Shown piece after piece: positions 1 to 6,259 of a stretch of 10,991 nucleotides of DNA; positions within the stretch are counted from its first letter, which is position 1; each line of letters starts with the position of its first letter. Position numbers and translations under genes: made by a program. This stretch comes from Clostridium sp. UBA6758 (lineage in GTDB: Bacteria > Bacillota > Clostridia > Clostridiales > Clostridiaceae): positions 26,857 to 37,847 of the forward strand of contig DKGY01000025.1 in NCBI GenBank assembly GCA_002453475.1. The letters run 5' to 3'. The notes beneath the pieces were generated by a model. It was not told where the DNA came from. It saw nothing but the letters and a program-made list of their open reading frames with translations, and did not search any database.

Positions 1-374
1 GCATAGCTAGTAATCCATGGACTTGAAGTCCCTGTCACCCATGATGTAATATTTGCATTAGAAAGATGTTTTTTAAATTCTTTCTGAAGTTCCTTATTCA
101 TAACAGAATATTGAAGTACTCCATTTCTAGTCATAATTCCCTTTGCCCAAAGATTTGCAGCTTCTTCGCTACTTGTAGCACCGAACTCCTTTAAAGCCTC
201 TTCTGCTAATCCCATATGTTCAATGATTCTATTATTAATTAATAAATTGTTATTTACTGTAGCTTCTACAAAGGGTTCATTTTCTTTTCTTTCAATAATA
301 TTAAAAAAACATACCATAGAAATAGTTGAAATAATTAAACTCCAACTTACCACTGTTATCATAGATCTTTTCAT
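1..374 (-). CDS. Membrane-anchored or secreted hypothetical protein (5' part only)
   Basis: The reading frame opens at ATG (372-374) and stays open for about 124 codons to the window edge, so the C-terminal part is missing. A GGTAGGGA-like Shine-Dalgarno lies about 7-10 bases upstream. The protein begins MKRS and has a hydrophobic segment at about residues 5-26, which suggests an uncleaved signal anchor or signal peptide. The following part is soluble and mixed in charge, with the stretches NLWAKGIMTRNGVLQYSV and WVTGTSSPWITSY. Those stretches look like a conserved extracytoplasmic domain seen in clostridial and bacillar secreted proteins, but I cannot name the family. It lies 90 bp downstream of the dut-like gene on the same strand. 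No hairpin terminator is evident between them, so read-through from the nrd operon is possible. Function unknown. Confidence 0.7.
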   Translation of the reverse strand, partial: MKRSMITVVSWSLIISTISMVCFFNIIERKENEPFVEATVNNNLLINNRIIEHMGLAEEALKEFGATSSEEAANLWAKGIMTRNGVLQYSVMNKELQKEFKKHLSNANITSWVTGTSSPWITSY

Positions 375-464
375 TTACCATATCCCTACCTTTATGAGTA
401 TTAATAAAAGATTAAGAATATGATACCCATGTTTTAAGTAATAAATACCTCATATTGAAACATA

Positions 465-920
465 TTATTTACCTGTACTACCAAAGCCTCCAACTCTTTC
501 CTCTTCAGTATTACAGTTATCACTTACTAAAAAAGGTATAAACATAGCTTGAGCTATTCTATCACCTTTTTTTATTATATAAGGTTCTTTTCCTAGATTT
601 AAAAGATTTATTCCCAAATTTCCATCATTCTTAGGATTATTATAATAGTCACACTCTACCCACCCTTGAGCATTAGCCATTAAAACTGGATGACTTCCCA
701 TAGAACTTCTAACATTAATAATCAAAGCTTCTCCTGGTTGAAAATATGACTTTACATCTGTCCATATTAACTGCTTCTCCATAGGCCCTATTACAACATC
801 TATAGGTGAATATAAATCATAAGCTATAGCATGCTTACTACCTCTTGTTGGCAACTGTATATCTACCTGTGGATGTTTTCTTTTTTCATTTATAACTATT
901 TCAAATCCTCTTGTTCTCAT
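465..920 (-). CDS. dut: dUTPase-family protein (trimeric dUTP diphosphatase fold)
   Basis: Members of this family hydrolyse dUTP to dUMP and pyrophosphate, which keeps uracil out of DNA and supplies dTMP synthesis. The length of 151 residues is normal for the trimeric family. All five motifs can be placed: AYDLYSP (33-39), RSSMG (71-75), GWVECDYYNN (86-95), KKGDRIAQ (117-124) and the C-terminal GGFGSTG (144-150). In motif 3 the usual catalytic Asp (as in GLIDSDY of E. coli) is Glu89, and the next acidic residue and Tyr (D91, Y92) are kept. A short Asn-rich insertion (NNPKNDGN) follows. The start is ATG at 918-920 behind AGGAG with 8-base spacing. It is the third gene of nrdD-nrdG-dut, 16 bases after nrdG, which fits a role in nucleotide pools. 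The family is secure; dUTP specificity is inferred, because dCTP deaminases share the fold. Confidence 0.85.
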   Translation of the reverse strand: MRTRGFEIVINEKRKHPQVDIQLPTRGSKHAIAYDLYSPIDVVIGPMEKQLIWTDVKSYFQPGEALIINVRSSMGSHPVLMANAQGWVECDYYNNPKNDGNLGINLLNLGKEPYIIKKGDRIAQAMFIPFLVSDNCNTEEERVGGFGSTGK

Positions 921-936
921 TATATATCTCCTCTTC

Positions 937-1443
937 CTAATGCCTTATATTAACTTTAAACTCTTTAACCTTATTTTCCTTGAGGCTTTCTTTAACATCT
1001 ATAATTCTTTGAGATTTACTTCCTCTAAATTTAAGAGTTACATCTCTTTCATCTATTTCAAATCTTCCATCTACCATTACATCTACATAATTTAAAACTT
1101 CCGATTTGTTTAATTGAAATAATTGCTCCCAAGTATATCCTGTATATAACCATATATTCTTATTAGATTTTTCTTTTATTCTCTTAAGTAGTTCTAATGT
1201 GTTTTTGTATTGAACAGTTAACCCATCTCCACCACTTATAGTTATATCTGTAATTGGATTTTTTGTAAGCTTATCTACAACCTCATCTATTTTATATAAA
1301 TCCCCTTTTTCATACCAATACTTTTCGTTATGACATCCGTGACATTTATGAGTACACTCTGCTATATAACATACTTCCCTAAGACCTATTCCTTCATTTA
1401 AAGAACAAGGATTATATCCTATTAATCTTATAGTATCAATCAC
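937..1443 (-). CDS. nrdG: Anaerobic ribonucleotide reductase activating protein (radical SAM)
   Basis: NrdG is a radical-SAM enzyme that uses a 4Fe-4S cluster and S-adenosylmethionine to create the glycyl radical on NrdD. The 168-residue product has the CX3CX2C cluster motif (C30, C34, C37, within CTHKCHGCHN) and the SAM-binding SGGDGL at 70-75. That motif has Gly where the family usually has Pro (GGDPL). The C-terminal VDGRF...FRGSKSQRIID pattern (124-149) is typical of the NrdG/PflA-like group. Extra cysteines lie at positions 13 and 25. The start is GTG (1441-1443) behind AGGAAGGA with about 7-base spacing. The TAG stop of nrdD forms part of this ribosome binding region, so the gap is only 14 bases and translational coupling is likely. 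The neighbouring nrdD makes the assignment firm. Confidence 0.96.
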   Translation of the reverse strand: MIDTIRLIGYNPCSLNEGIGLREVCYIAECTHKCHGCHNEKYWYEKGDLYKIDEVVDKLTKNPITDITISGGDGLTVQYKNTLELLKRIKEKSNKNIWLYTGYTWEQLFQLNKSEVLNYVDVMVDGRFEIDERDVTLKFRGSKSQRIIDVKESLKENKVKEFKVNIRH

Positions 1444-1457
1444 TTTTATTTTCCTTC

Positions 1458-3701
1458 CTATAGCTTAGTTATAGTACTATGCTTAAATCTTTCTTTAACT
1501 TCAGCTTGTTTAGCCTTATTAAAGTTACGATAATCTGTAGTTAAATATCCTGTAACTCTTCTAAGTTGCTCTATTTCTTCACTATCACAAATTGGACATC
1601 TATCATTAAATTCTCCCTGATATCCACACTTTAAGCAAGTATCTATAGGGAAGTTAAATGCTAAGTAAGGAATATCTAAGCTAAAGGCATAATCTATGAT
1701 TTGCTCTATTGCTTTAGGATTTTCTACTACAGAACTATCTAACTCTACATAAGTTATACATCCAGAAGTAGGATATTGAGTAAATGGAGCCTCAAGTTGT
1801 AACTTAGTAAATACATCCACATTTTTCCAAACCGGTATATGATGTGAATTAGTTATCCACTCTCTGTCAGTTACATTCTTTATAATTCCAAATTCATCTC
1901 GTAATCCTTTAATTTCTCTATTTCCGGTTATTATAGTTCCACAAGTAGACTCAATTGGTGCTGCATAACAACCAAAGTTTAAATCATATCTTTCTGAAGC
2001 TTCCTCTGCAAACTTTGAAATTCTTTCTACCACTGATAAAGCAAACTTATGAACATCTTTATCATCACCATGATCTTTTCCAAATAGAGCTTGGCACATT
2101 TCCGCAATACCTGCATATCCTATAGCTTGGCTTCCATGTTTCATTACATCATAAATGCAAGTGTCTGAATCATATTCTCCACCTAACATACTTTTATTTC
2201 TATACATAAAAGGAGCTGATTTAGCACTTTGTGAACATATGTATTTAAATCTATCTACTAAAGCTGTAGCTGAAAGTTCTAAAAGCTCATTAAGTTCATT
2301 CCAGAAACCTTCAAGATCAGCTTCTTCTCTTTCGCCTAAACATATTCCATGTTTTATACCTATTTTGACTAAATTAATTGTTACTGGAGTAACATTTCCT
2401 CTTCCTACCTTTGAATATCCCATACCATGTCTATCAAATCCAACTAAAGTTCTACATCCCATAGTTGCCATAGCTGTATCTGGGTTACTTAAGTCTTCTA
2501 CATTCTTGCTCCAATCACAATTTACCCAGTTAGGATATATTCTTTTAGACATAGATTCTATAGCTAACTTCTTTAAGTCATAGTTTGGAGTTTCCTCTGT
2601 ATCGTTCACCCCTTTTTTGTATTGGAATATAGCTATTGGGAATATACTTGTTTTATGATGTTTTCCTATTCCATCTATACTAGCAAGCATAAGCCATCTA
2701 GTAAGCATTCTACCAGCCACTGTAGTTCTTCTTCCTAAATTTATAGATGTAAATGGAACTTGAGACCCTGGTCTTGATTCTAATGTATTTAGATTATGGT
2801 ATAAACCTTGTGCTGATTGCATACCCTCTCTATCTAACTCTCTTAATGCAAAGGCTGTTAGCTTAGAGTATTTTTTCTTTAGCTCTTCTTTATTTTCCAC
2901 GCAAATTTCAGCATCTAACTCTCTCCAACTTACTTCTTTATCTTCAAAGTAAAAAAGTGCATCAGAAAAATGCTTTTTGAAAGATATATCTACCTGCTCT
3001 TCTAAATCATAATCTATGTGACAGCTTCCTGTACCTCCAAATTGCTCTTGACTTTGTATTTGAAATATTACTGCTACTAATTGAAATGCTGTAGATAATC
3101 CATTAGCTCCTCTTACATCGCCATTTCTAGTAATAAATCCATTGTTAACTAATTTCTTTATATCCGGAAAACTACAATTATGCATTCCTGTAGCATAGCT
3201 ATCTAAGTCATGAATGTATAATCTATTTTCTATATGTGCCTTCGCTATTTCAGGTTTTATCACCTTATCTAAGGTATATCTTTTTAATATCACATTTGCA
3301 CTTTCAAATTTACGACCACCAAAACTATGCTCGTCCACATTAGCATTGGAGTTCATAATATCAGAACATTGAAGTACCTTATCTAATTTTTTATATGTAT
3401 CTCCATTCGTATCTCTTGCAATTCTACGCTTTTCACGATAATCTTCATAAGCCTTTGATACAGTTTTATCTTTATTATTTAAAGCCTTAACGACTATATC
3501 TTGAATTTCTTCAATTAACAGCTCTTCTTTTCCTAACTCTAAAATAGTTTTTTCTATGCTAGTTTCTAAGTCACTCCAATGACACTTAAACACAACATCA
3601 TTACCATGGACTTCTTCATAAGCCTTTTTAATAGCTATATGTATTCTCTCCATATCAAAGTCTTTGACTCTTGAATCCCTTTTAATAATACTTAATTTCA
3701 T
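1458..3701 (-). CDS. nrdD: Anaerobic ribonucleoside-triphosphate reductase, class III
   Basis: NrdD reduces ribonucleoside triphosphates to deoxyribonucleoside triphosphates without oxygen, by glycyl-radical chemistry with formate as the usual reductant. The 747-residue protein starts with an ATP-cone allosteric domain (about 1-95, beginning MKLSIIKRDSRV). The catalytic barrel follows, with HNCSF (C176) and MGCRT (C416); by comparison with characterised class III enzymes these are the radical-chain and thiyl cysteines. A zinc site is formed by C689/C692 and C702/C705. The glycyl radical motif RVTGYL (715-720) puts the radical on G718, about 30 residues from the C-terminus as in the family. 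The ATG (3699-3701) has an AGGGAAGGTAGG ribosome binding region. It is first in the nrdD-nrdG-dut unit and divergent from rubrerythrin. No frameshift or missing catalytic residue is seen. Confidence 0.98.
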   Translation of the reverse strand: MKLSIIKRDSRVKDFDMERIHIAIKKAYEEVHGNDVVFKCHWSDLETSIEKTILELGKEELLIEEIQDIVVKALNNKDKTVSKAYEDYREKRRIARDTNGDTYKKLDKVLQCSDIMNSNANVDEHSFGGRKFESANVILKRYTLDKVIKPEIAKAHIENRLYIHDLDSYATGMHNCSFPDIKKLVNNGFITRNGDVRGANGLSTAFQLVAVIFQIQSQEQFGGTGSCHIDYDLEEQVDISFKKHFSDALFYFEDKEVSWRELDAEICVENKEELKKKYSKLTAFALRELDREGMQSAQGLYHNLNTLESRPGSQVPFTSINLGRRTTVAGRMLTRWLMLASIDGIGKHHKTSIFPIAIFQYKKGVNDTEETPNYDLKKLAIESMSKRIYPNWVNCDWSKNVEDLSNPDTAMATMGCRTLVGFDRHGMGYSKVGRGNVTPVTINLVKIGIKHGICLGEREEADLEGFWNELNELLELSATALVDRFKYICSQSAKSAPFMYRNKSMLGGEYDSDTCIYDVMKHGSQAIGYAGIAEMCQALFGKDHGDDKDVHKFALSVVERISKFAEEASERYDLNFGCYAAPIESTCGTIITGNREIKGLRDEFGIIKNVTDREWITNSHHIPVWKNVDVFTKLQLEAPFTQYPTSGCITYVELDSSVVENPKAIEQIIDYAFSLDIPYLAFNFPIDTCLKCGYQGEFNDRCPICDSEEIEQLRRVTGYLTTDYRNFNKAKQAEVKERFKHSTITKL

Positions 3702-3730
3702 ATTATTCCTACCTTCCCTGAAATCTTTAA

Positions 3731-3789
3731 TTACTACTTTTGTCCCCCCAGTAGTAAATTTTTCATATTTTCATGGGCTATGAAAATAT
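3731..3789 (-). promoter_or_regulatory. Two consecutive hairpins in the nrdD leader
   Basis: Two perfect inverted repeats lie between the predicted start of transcription and the nrdD ribosome binding site. The first has 10-bp arms (3765-3774 and 3780-3789) and a 5-base loop, read as AGCCC in the transcript. The second has 7-bp arms (3731-3737 and 3751-3757) and a 13-base loop containing six consecutive G in the transcript. The CCC of the first loop and the G-run of the second could pair as a kissing interaction. Neither hairpin is followed by a U-run, so they are not simple terminators. The first could instead be a DNA operator at about +12 to +36. I do not recognise a known riboswitch or repressor site. 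Confidence 0.5.
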
Positions 3790-3807
3790 AAAACCACAGA
3801 TAGATTT

Positions 3808-3836
3808 ATTATATCTTTCACTCTATTTTAAATCAA
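3808..3836 (-). promoter_or_regulatory. Sigma-A-type promoter of the nrdD operon
   Basis: On the minus strand TTGATT (3836-3831) is followed after exactly 17 bases by a perfect TATAAT (3813-3808). Transcription would begin near 3801 and give a leader of about 100 bases before the nrdD ATG. The spacing and the perfect -10 element make this the best candidate in the region. A weaker alternative further upstream (TTGAAA / TAATAA, about 3920-3895) cannot be excluded. Confidence 0.65.
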
Positions 3837-3984
3837 TGTCTATAAATTGAAGTAATCTACATGTACCTACTGTATTAACATTTAATTCTACCTCATACTC
3901 ATTTTATCTTTATTAGATTCTTAGTACATATTATTTCAATTTATATAATATAGCTCCATCAATTTTCTCGTATCAATTTAACTA

Positions 3985-4014
3985 TTGCTTTAATCTACTT
4001 TTAAAAGTTATGAA
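3985..4014 (+). promoter_or_regulatory. Candidate rubrerythrin promoter with palindromic spacer
   Basis: TTGCTT (3985-3990) is followed after 18 bases by TATGAA (4009-4014); the overlapping TTATGA gives 17. The spacer contains a perfect 12-bp palindrome, ACTTTTAAAAGT (3997-4008), directly next to the -10, where a repressor could act. Both promoter elements are imperfect. A second candidate, TTACTT-17-TAATAA (4020-4048), would leave a very short leader. Confidence 0.3.
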
Positions 4015-4074
4015 TAAAATTACTTTGTTTTTGGGAACTTAATAATAAGATTTAAAAATTTGGAGGTAATAGAA

Positions 4075-4683
4075 ATGAATTTTAAAGATAGTGAAACCCG
4101 CGTTAATCTAATGAGATCCTTTGCTGGTGAAAGTCAAGCGAGAAATAGATATACCATTGCTGCAAGTGTTGCAAAAAAAGAGGGTCTTTATATAGTTGAG
4201 CAAGTATTTAATTATACTGCAAATCAAGAAATGGCTCACGCTAACCAATTCTATCAAAGACTAAAAGAAGAGGCTGGAAATAATATTGAAATAGGAAATG
4301 GTGCATACCCCGTAGACTTATATGATTCAACTGCCAAACTTTTAAAAGCTGCTCATCACAATGAGTATGAAGAATATGATGATGTTTATAGTAACTTTTC
4401 AAAAATTGCTAAGGAAGAAGGATTTAATGCTATTTCTACATTATTTGGTAACATAGCTTCTGTAGAAAAAATCCATGGAGATAGATTTAATTACTTTGCC
4501 AAGCAACTAGAAGAAGAAACCTTATTTAGACGTGATGAATCAATTCAATGGTTTTGTACTAATTGTGGATATATCTATGAAGGAAAGGAGGCTCCTAAAG
4601 CTTGTCCTGTATGCCAACATCCTCAAGGTTACTTCATAGAATTTTCTCGTTCACAATTTGGTTCTAACTACTTTACAAAGTAA
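4075..4683 (+). CDS. rbr: Rubrerythrin (diiron peroxidase with C-terminal rubredoxin domain)
   Basis: Rubrerythrin reduces hydrogen peroxide in the cytoplasm of anaerobes, taking electrons through its rubredoxin centre. The 202-residue protein has an N-terminal ferritin-like four-helix domain (about 1-145). Its iron-ligand candidates are E19 (AGESQAR), E52 and H55 (QEMAH), E97 and E131/H134 (VEKIH). A rubredoxin-like domain follows, with C161/C164 (FCTNCGY) and C177/C180 (CPVC). This is the classical domain order, not reverse rubrerythrin. I start it at ATG 4075-4077, 8 bases after GGAGG (4062-4066). An in-frame TTG at 4060 lies within that ribosome binding site and is not a plausible start. 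The gene is divergent from the oxygen-sensitive nrd operon, and a DUF1540 gene follows 102 bases later. Peroxide or oxygen induction is expected for the family but not proven here. Confidence 0.96.
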   Translation: MNFKDSETRVNLMRSFAGESQARNRYTIAASVAKKEGLYIVEQVFNYTANQEMAHANQFYQRLKEEAGNNIEIGNGAYPVDLYDSTAKLLKAAHHNEYEEYDDVYSNFSKIAKEEGFNAISTLFGNIASVEKIHGDRFNYFAKQLEEETLFRRDESIQWFCTNCGYIYEGKEAPKACPVCQHPQGYFIEFSRSQFGSNYFTK

Positions 4684-4785
4684 TTTTTTATAGTTTTAAA
4701 AAAACTTACAATGAATAATTATAACTATTAGAGCCATACTAATTTTGTAGTTAATACAATATAAAATTTTAAGGAGTGAATTAAA

Positions 4786-4944
4786 ATGGAAAAAAATGAA
4801 TCTATTAAATGTACAATTAATAGTTGCAAGTACAACAACTCTAACGAAAGTTACTGTACATTAAACCAAATTAAGGTAGGAACTCATGAACAAAATCCTA
4901 CAGTAGTTGAATGTACTGACTGTGAATCTTTTGAACTTAAATAG
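4786..4944 (+). CDS. DUF1540 domain protein (small Cys-rich)
   Basis: A 52-residue product starts at ATG 4786 behind AAGGAG (4771-4776) with 9-base spacing and ends at TAG 4942-4944. It reads MEKNESIKCTINSCKYNN, then YCTLNQIKVG, then VECTDCESFELK. Cysteines are at 9, 14, 24, 43 and 46. The C-x4-C-x-YN pattern, the C-x4-I-V stretch and the C-terminal CxxC-x-SF match the DUF1540 family as I know it. That family is abundant in clostridia, of unknown function and probably metal-binding. It follows rubrerythrin on the same strand without a clear terminator between, so both may be on one transcript. It is followed by the hairpin at 4973-5016. Family confidence is high; function is unknown. Confidence 0.9.
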   Translation: MEKNESIKCTINSCKYNNSNESYCTLNQIKVGTHEQNPTVVECTDCESFELK

Positions 4945-4972
4945 AATGTAACTAATATAACCCCTTACTAAT

Positions 4973-5016
4973 GAAATACTCTAAGCAATATAACTTTATA
5001 TCGCTTAGAGCATTTC
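4973..5016. terminator. Two-way terminator-like hairpin between convergent genes
   Basis: A long inverted repeat lies between the ends of the DUF1540 gene (plus) and the cation exporter gene (minus). The inner arms are 4979-4992 (CTCTAAGCAATATA) and 4997-5010 (TATATCGCTTAGAG), with one mismatch and the loop ACTT. An outer GAAAT/ATTTC pair (4973-4977 and 5012-5016) extends the stem past one further mismatch. A clear U-run is missing on either side, so termination is inferred mainly from stem length and position. Confidence 0.65.
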
Positions 5017-5077
5017 TACGTTATACATTGATTTAAGTTTAATCTATTAGTGATTTAATTAATGTTTATGCTAGTTT

Positions 5078-5941
5078 TTATTCATAAGGGTTAATATGAA
5101 CCATACAGTGCTTCACATATTCATTTTCTTCTACACCTTCATGTATATTCATTGCTATGTCGTGACCTTCCTTCACTGTAAGCTTTGAATCTACAGATAC
5201 CTCTACATCTACATATATCCTATTAGCATGTTGTCTAGTCTTTATACTGTCAATATGTCTTATTCCCTCAATTATATGAATCCTTTCATTGATATCACTT
5301 ATAATTTTTTCATCTGCCGAAGCATCTATTAATTGGTTTATACTTTGTTTTAATACATCATAGGCTACCTTCATAATTACAATGCAAATAATTATAGCAG
5401 CTACCGAATCTAAAACTGGCAATCCCATTCTTGCTCCAACTATTCCAATTAAAGCTCCAATAGATGAAAAAGAGTCAGATCTATGATGCCAAGCATCTGC
5501 CTTTAAGGAAGAGCTATTTATCTTATTCGCATATTTCATAGTATAAAAATACATCCATTCTTTAACTACAATAGATAATATAGCAGCCCAAACAGCAAGA
5601 ACTCCAGGATTTTTGATTTGTCCTACAACAATATTTCTAACTCCTGAATATCCTATAACTATGGCAACTCCAAAGAGCATTATAGCTAGGAAAAGAGAAG
5701 ACATACTTTCGAATTTCTCGTGGCCATAAGGATGACATTTGTCTTCTGGTTTATTAGAAAGTTTTAATCCTATTATTACTCCTATAGTAGTAATTACGTC
5801 AGAAAAAGAATGAATACCATCTGCAATCATGGCATTACTACTAGCTACAATGCCAGCTATCACCTTAATTGCTCCCAAAATAGTATTGACTACAATTGTG
5901 TTTTTACTAACTTCTACACCTATGCTTGTTCTTTCTTCCAT
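5078..5941 (-). CDS. Cation diffusion facilitator family metal exporter
   Basis: CDF proteins export divalent metals such as Zn, Fe, Mn, Co or Cd from the cytoplasm in exchange for protons. The 287-residue protein has about six membrane segments (roughly 14-34, 38-60, 80-106, 113-135, 158-176 and 178-195). The metal site residues are in segment 2 (D41, H44, D48 in ADGIHSFSD) and segment 5 (D149, H152, D156 in DAWHHRSD). A CHPYGHEKFE loop (69-78) and a cytoplasmic C-terminal ferredoxin-like domain (about 205-287) with several His follow. Length and order are typical. The ATG (5939-5941) follows GGAGG with 6-base spacing. The substrate cannot be read reliably. It looks monocistronic, convergent with the DUF1540 gene and downstream of topB in the same direction. 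Palindromic DNA upstream may be a metal-sensing operator. Confidence 0.93.
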   Translation of the reverse strand: MEERTSIGVEVSKNTIVVNTILGAIKVIAGIVASSNAMIADGIHSFSDVITTIGVIIGLKLSNKPEDKCHPYGHEKFESMSSLFLAIMLFGVAIVIGYSGVRNIVVGQIKNPGVLAVWAAILSIVVKEWMYFYTMKYANKINSSSLKADAWHHRSDSFSSIGALIGIVGARMGLPVLDSVAAIIICIVIMKVAYDVLKQSINQLIDASADEKIISDINERIHIIEGIRHIDSIKTRQHANRIYVDVEVSVDSKLTVKEGHDIAMNIHEGVEENEYVKHCMVHINPYE

Positions 5942-5952
5942 AAACTTCCTCC

Positions 5953-5964
5953 ATTATCAATTGA
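5953..5964. repeat. Second copy of ATTATCAATTGA next to the exporter ribosome binding site
   Basis: This is an exact 12-base copy of 6057-6068. Read on the minus strand it is TCAATTGATAAT, followed at once by GGAGG. A protein bound here would cover the ribosome binding region of the cation exporter gene in DNA. The two copies are 104 bp apart. Confidence 0.5.
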
Positions 5965-6055
5965 CTTTAATTTTATAATTAATAATAAAATATATTATTA
6001 TAATACGTTGTTATTTTGACTTTGTGAGTTTTCTCAATAATTTACTCATACAATG

Positions 6056-6073
6056 TATTATCAATTGATAATA
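6056..6073. promoter_or_regulatory. Perfect 18-bp palindrome, candidate operator of the cation exporter gene
   Basis: TATTATCAATTGATAATA is identical to its reverse complement. It lies 115 bp upstream of the exporter start codon. Its 12-base part ATTATCAATTGA recurs at 5953-5964, directly against the exporter Shine-Dalgarno. The ATTATC...GATAAT elements recall hexamers of ferric-uptake-type sites but in the opposite order to the standard Fur box, so no regulator can be named. Confidence 0.45.
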
Positions 6074-6209
6074 GATATTATATTTGTATTCATTGTAAAA
6101 GGGCTTTCAAAAAATATTTCACTAATTTTTACCCAATATTGAGTTTGCACTTTATTTCAAACCGATTGAACGATAATAATATAAGTGAAGACTCAACATT
6201 AATTTAAAA

Positions 6210-6226
6210 TTGGATCACTTTTCCAA
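6210..6226 (-). terminator. Weak hairpin downstream of topB
   Basis: On the minus strand, TTGGA and TCCAA (5-bp arms, 7-base loop) are followed by TTTT about 35 bases after the topB stop codon. The stem is short and AT-rich, so this is only a possible intrinsic terminator. No better candidate was found downstream of topB. Confidence 0.25.
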
Positions 6227-6259
6227 AAGCCTACAAATTTCTCTATTCTTATTTAATTT

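Larger units (their letters stand above)
3702..4074. other. Divergent intergenic region between nrdD and the rubrerythrin gene
   Basis: This gene-free stretch of 373 bp separates two divergent transcription units. It holds the nrdD promoter and its hairpin leader on the minus strand, and a weaker candidate promoter with a palindrome for the rubrerythrin gene on the plus strand. The middle part (about 3840-3980) is AT-rich. It has only a 26-codon open stretch on the minus strand, without start codon or ribosome binding site. I found no convincing NrdR box pair, PerR box or Rex site. Confidence 0.7.
5942..6259. other. Intergenic region between the cation exporter gene and topB
   Basis: This 318-bp stretch has no plausible gene on either strand. 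It is very AT-rich next to the exporter gene and includes a long A/T tract at about 5970-6003. It carries the palindrome at 6056-6073 with its repeated part at 5953-5964, and a weak hairpin at 6210-6226 downstream of topB. A clear promoter for the exporter gene was not found. TATAAT-like sequence occurs in the A/T tract, but no well-spaced -35 partner was recognised. Confidence 0.6.

Noticed and set aside
2155..2583. 142-codon plus-strand frame inside nrdD, and similar long frames opposite topB and the cation exporter gene
   Set aside because: These lie antisense to well-supported genes, lack ribosome binding sites, and have compositions expected of the opposite strand of a coding region.
3725..3807. 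Three-way junction around the nrdD leader hairpins, closed by AAATCT/AGATTT, resembling a purine-type riboswitch
   Set aside because: The 5' strand (3802-3807) lies between the -10 and the predicted transcription start and would not be transcribed. The conserved junction sequences of the purine riboswitch are absent.
3823..3903. 26-codon open stretch on the minus strand (ending FIDIDLK) that looks like a gene tail
   Set aside because: It has no start codon or ribosome binding site, and stops occur directly upstream. It overlaps the nrdD -35 element. It is too short to call a pseudogene.
4060..4074. Upstream TTG start for rubrerythrin, adding MEVIE
   Set aside because: The TTG overlaps the GGAGG ribosome binding site, which is spaced correctly for the ATG at 4075. 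The product from that ATG starts like known rubrerythrins.
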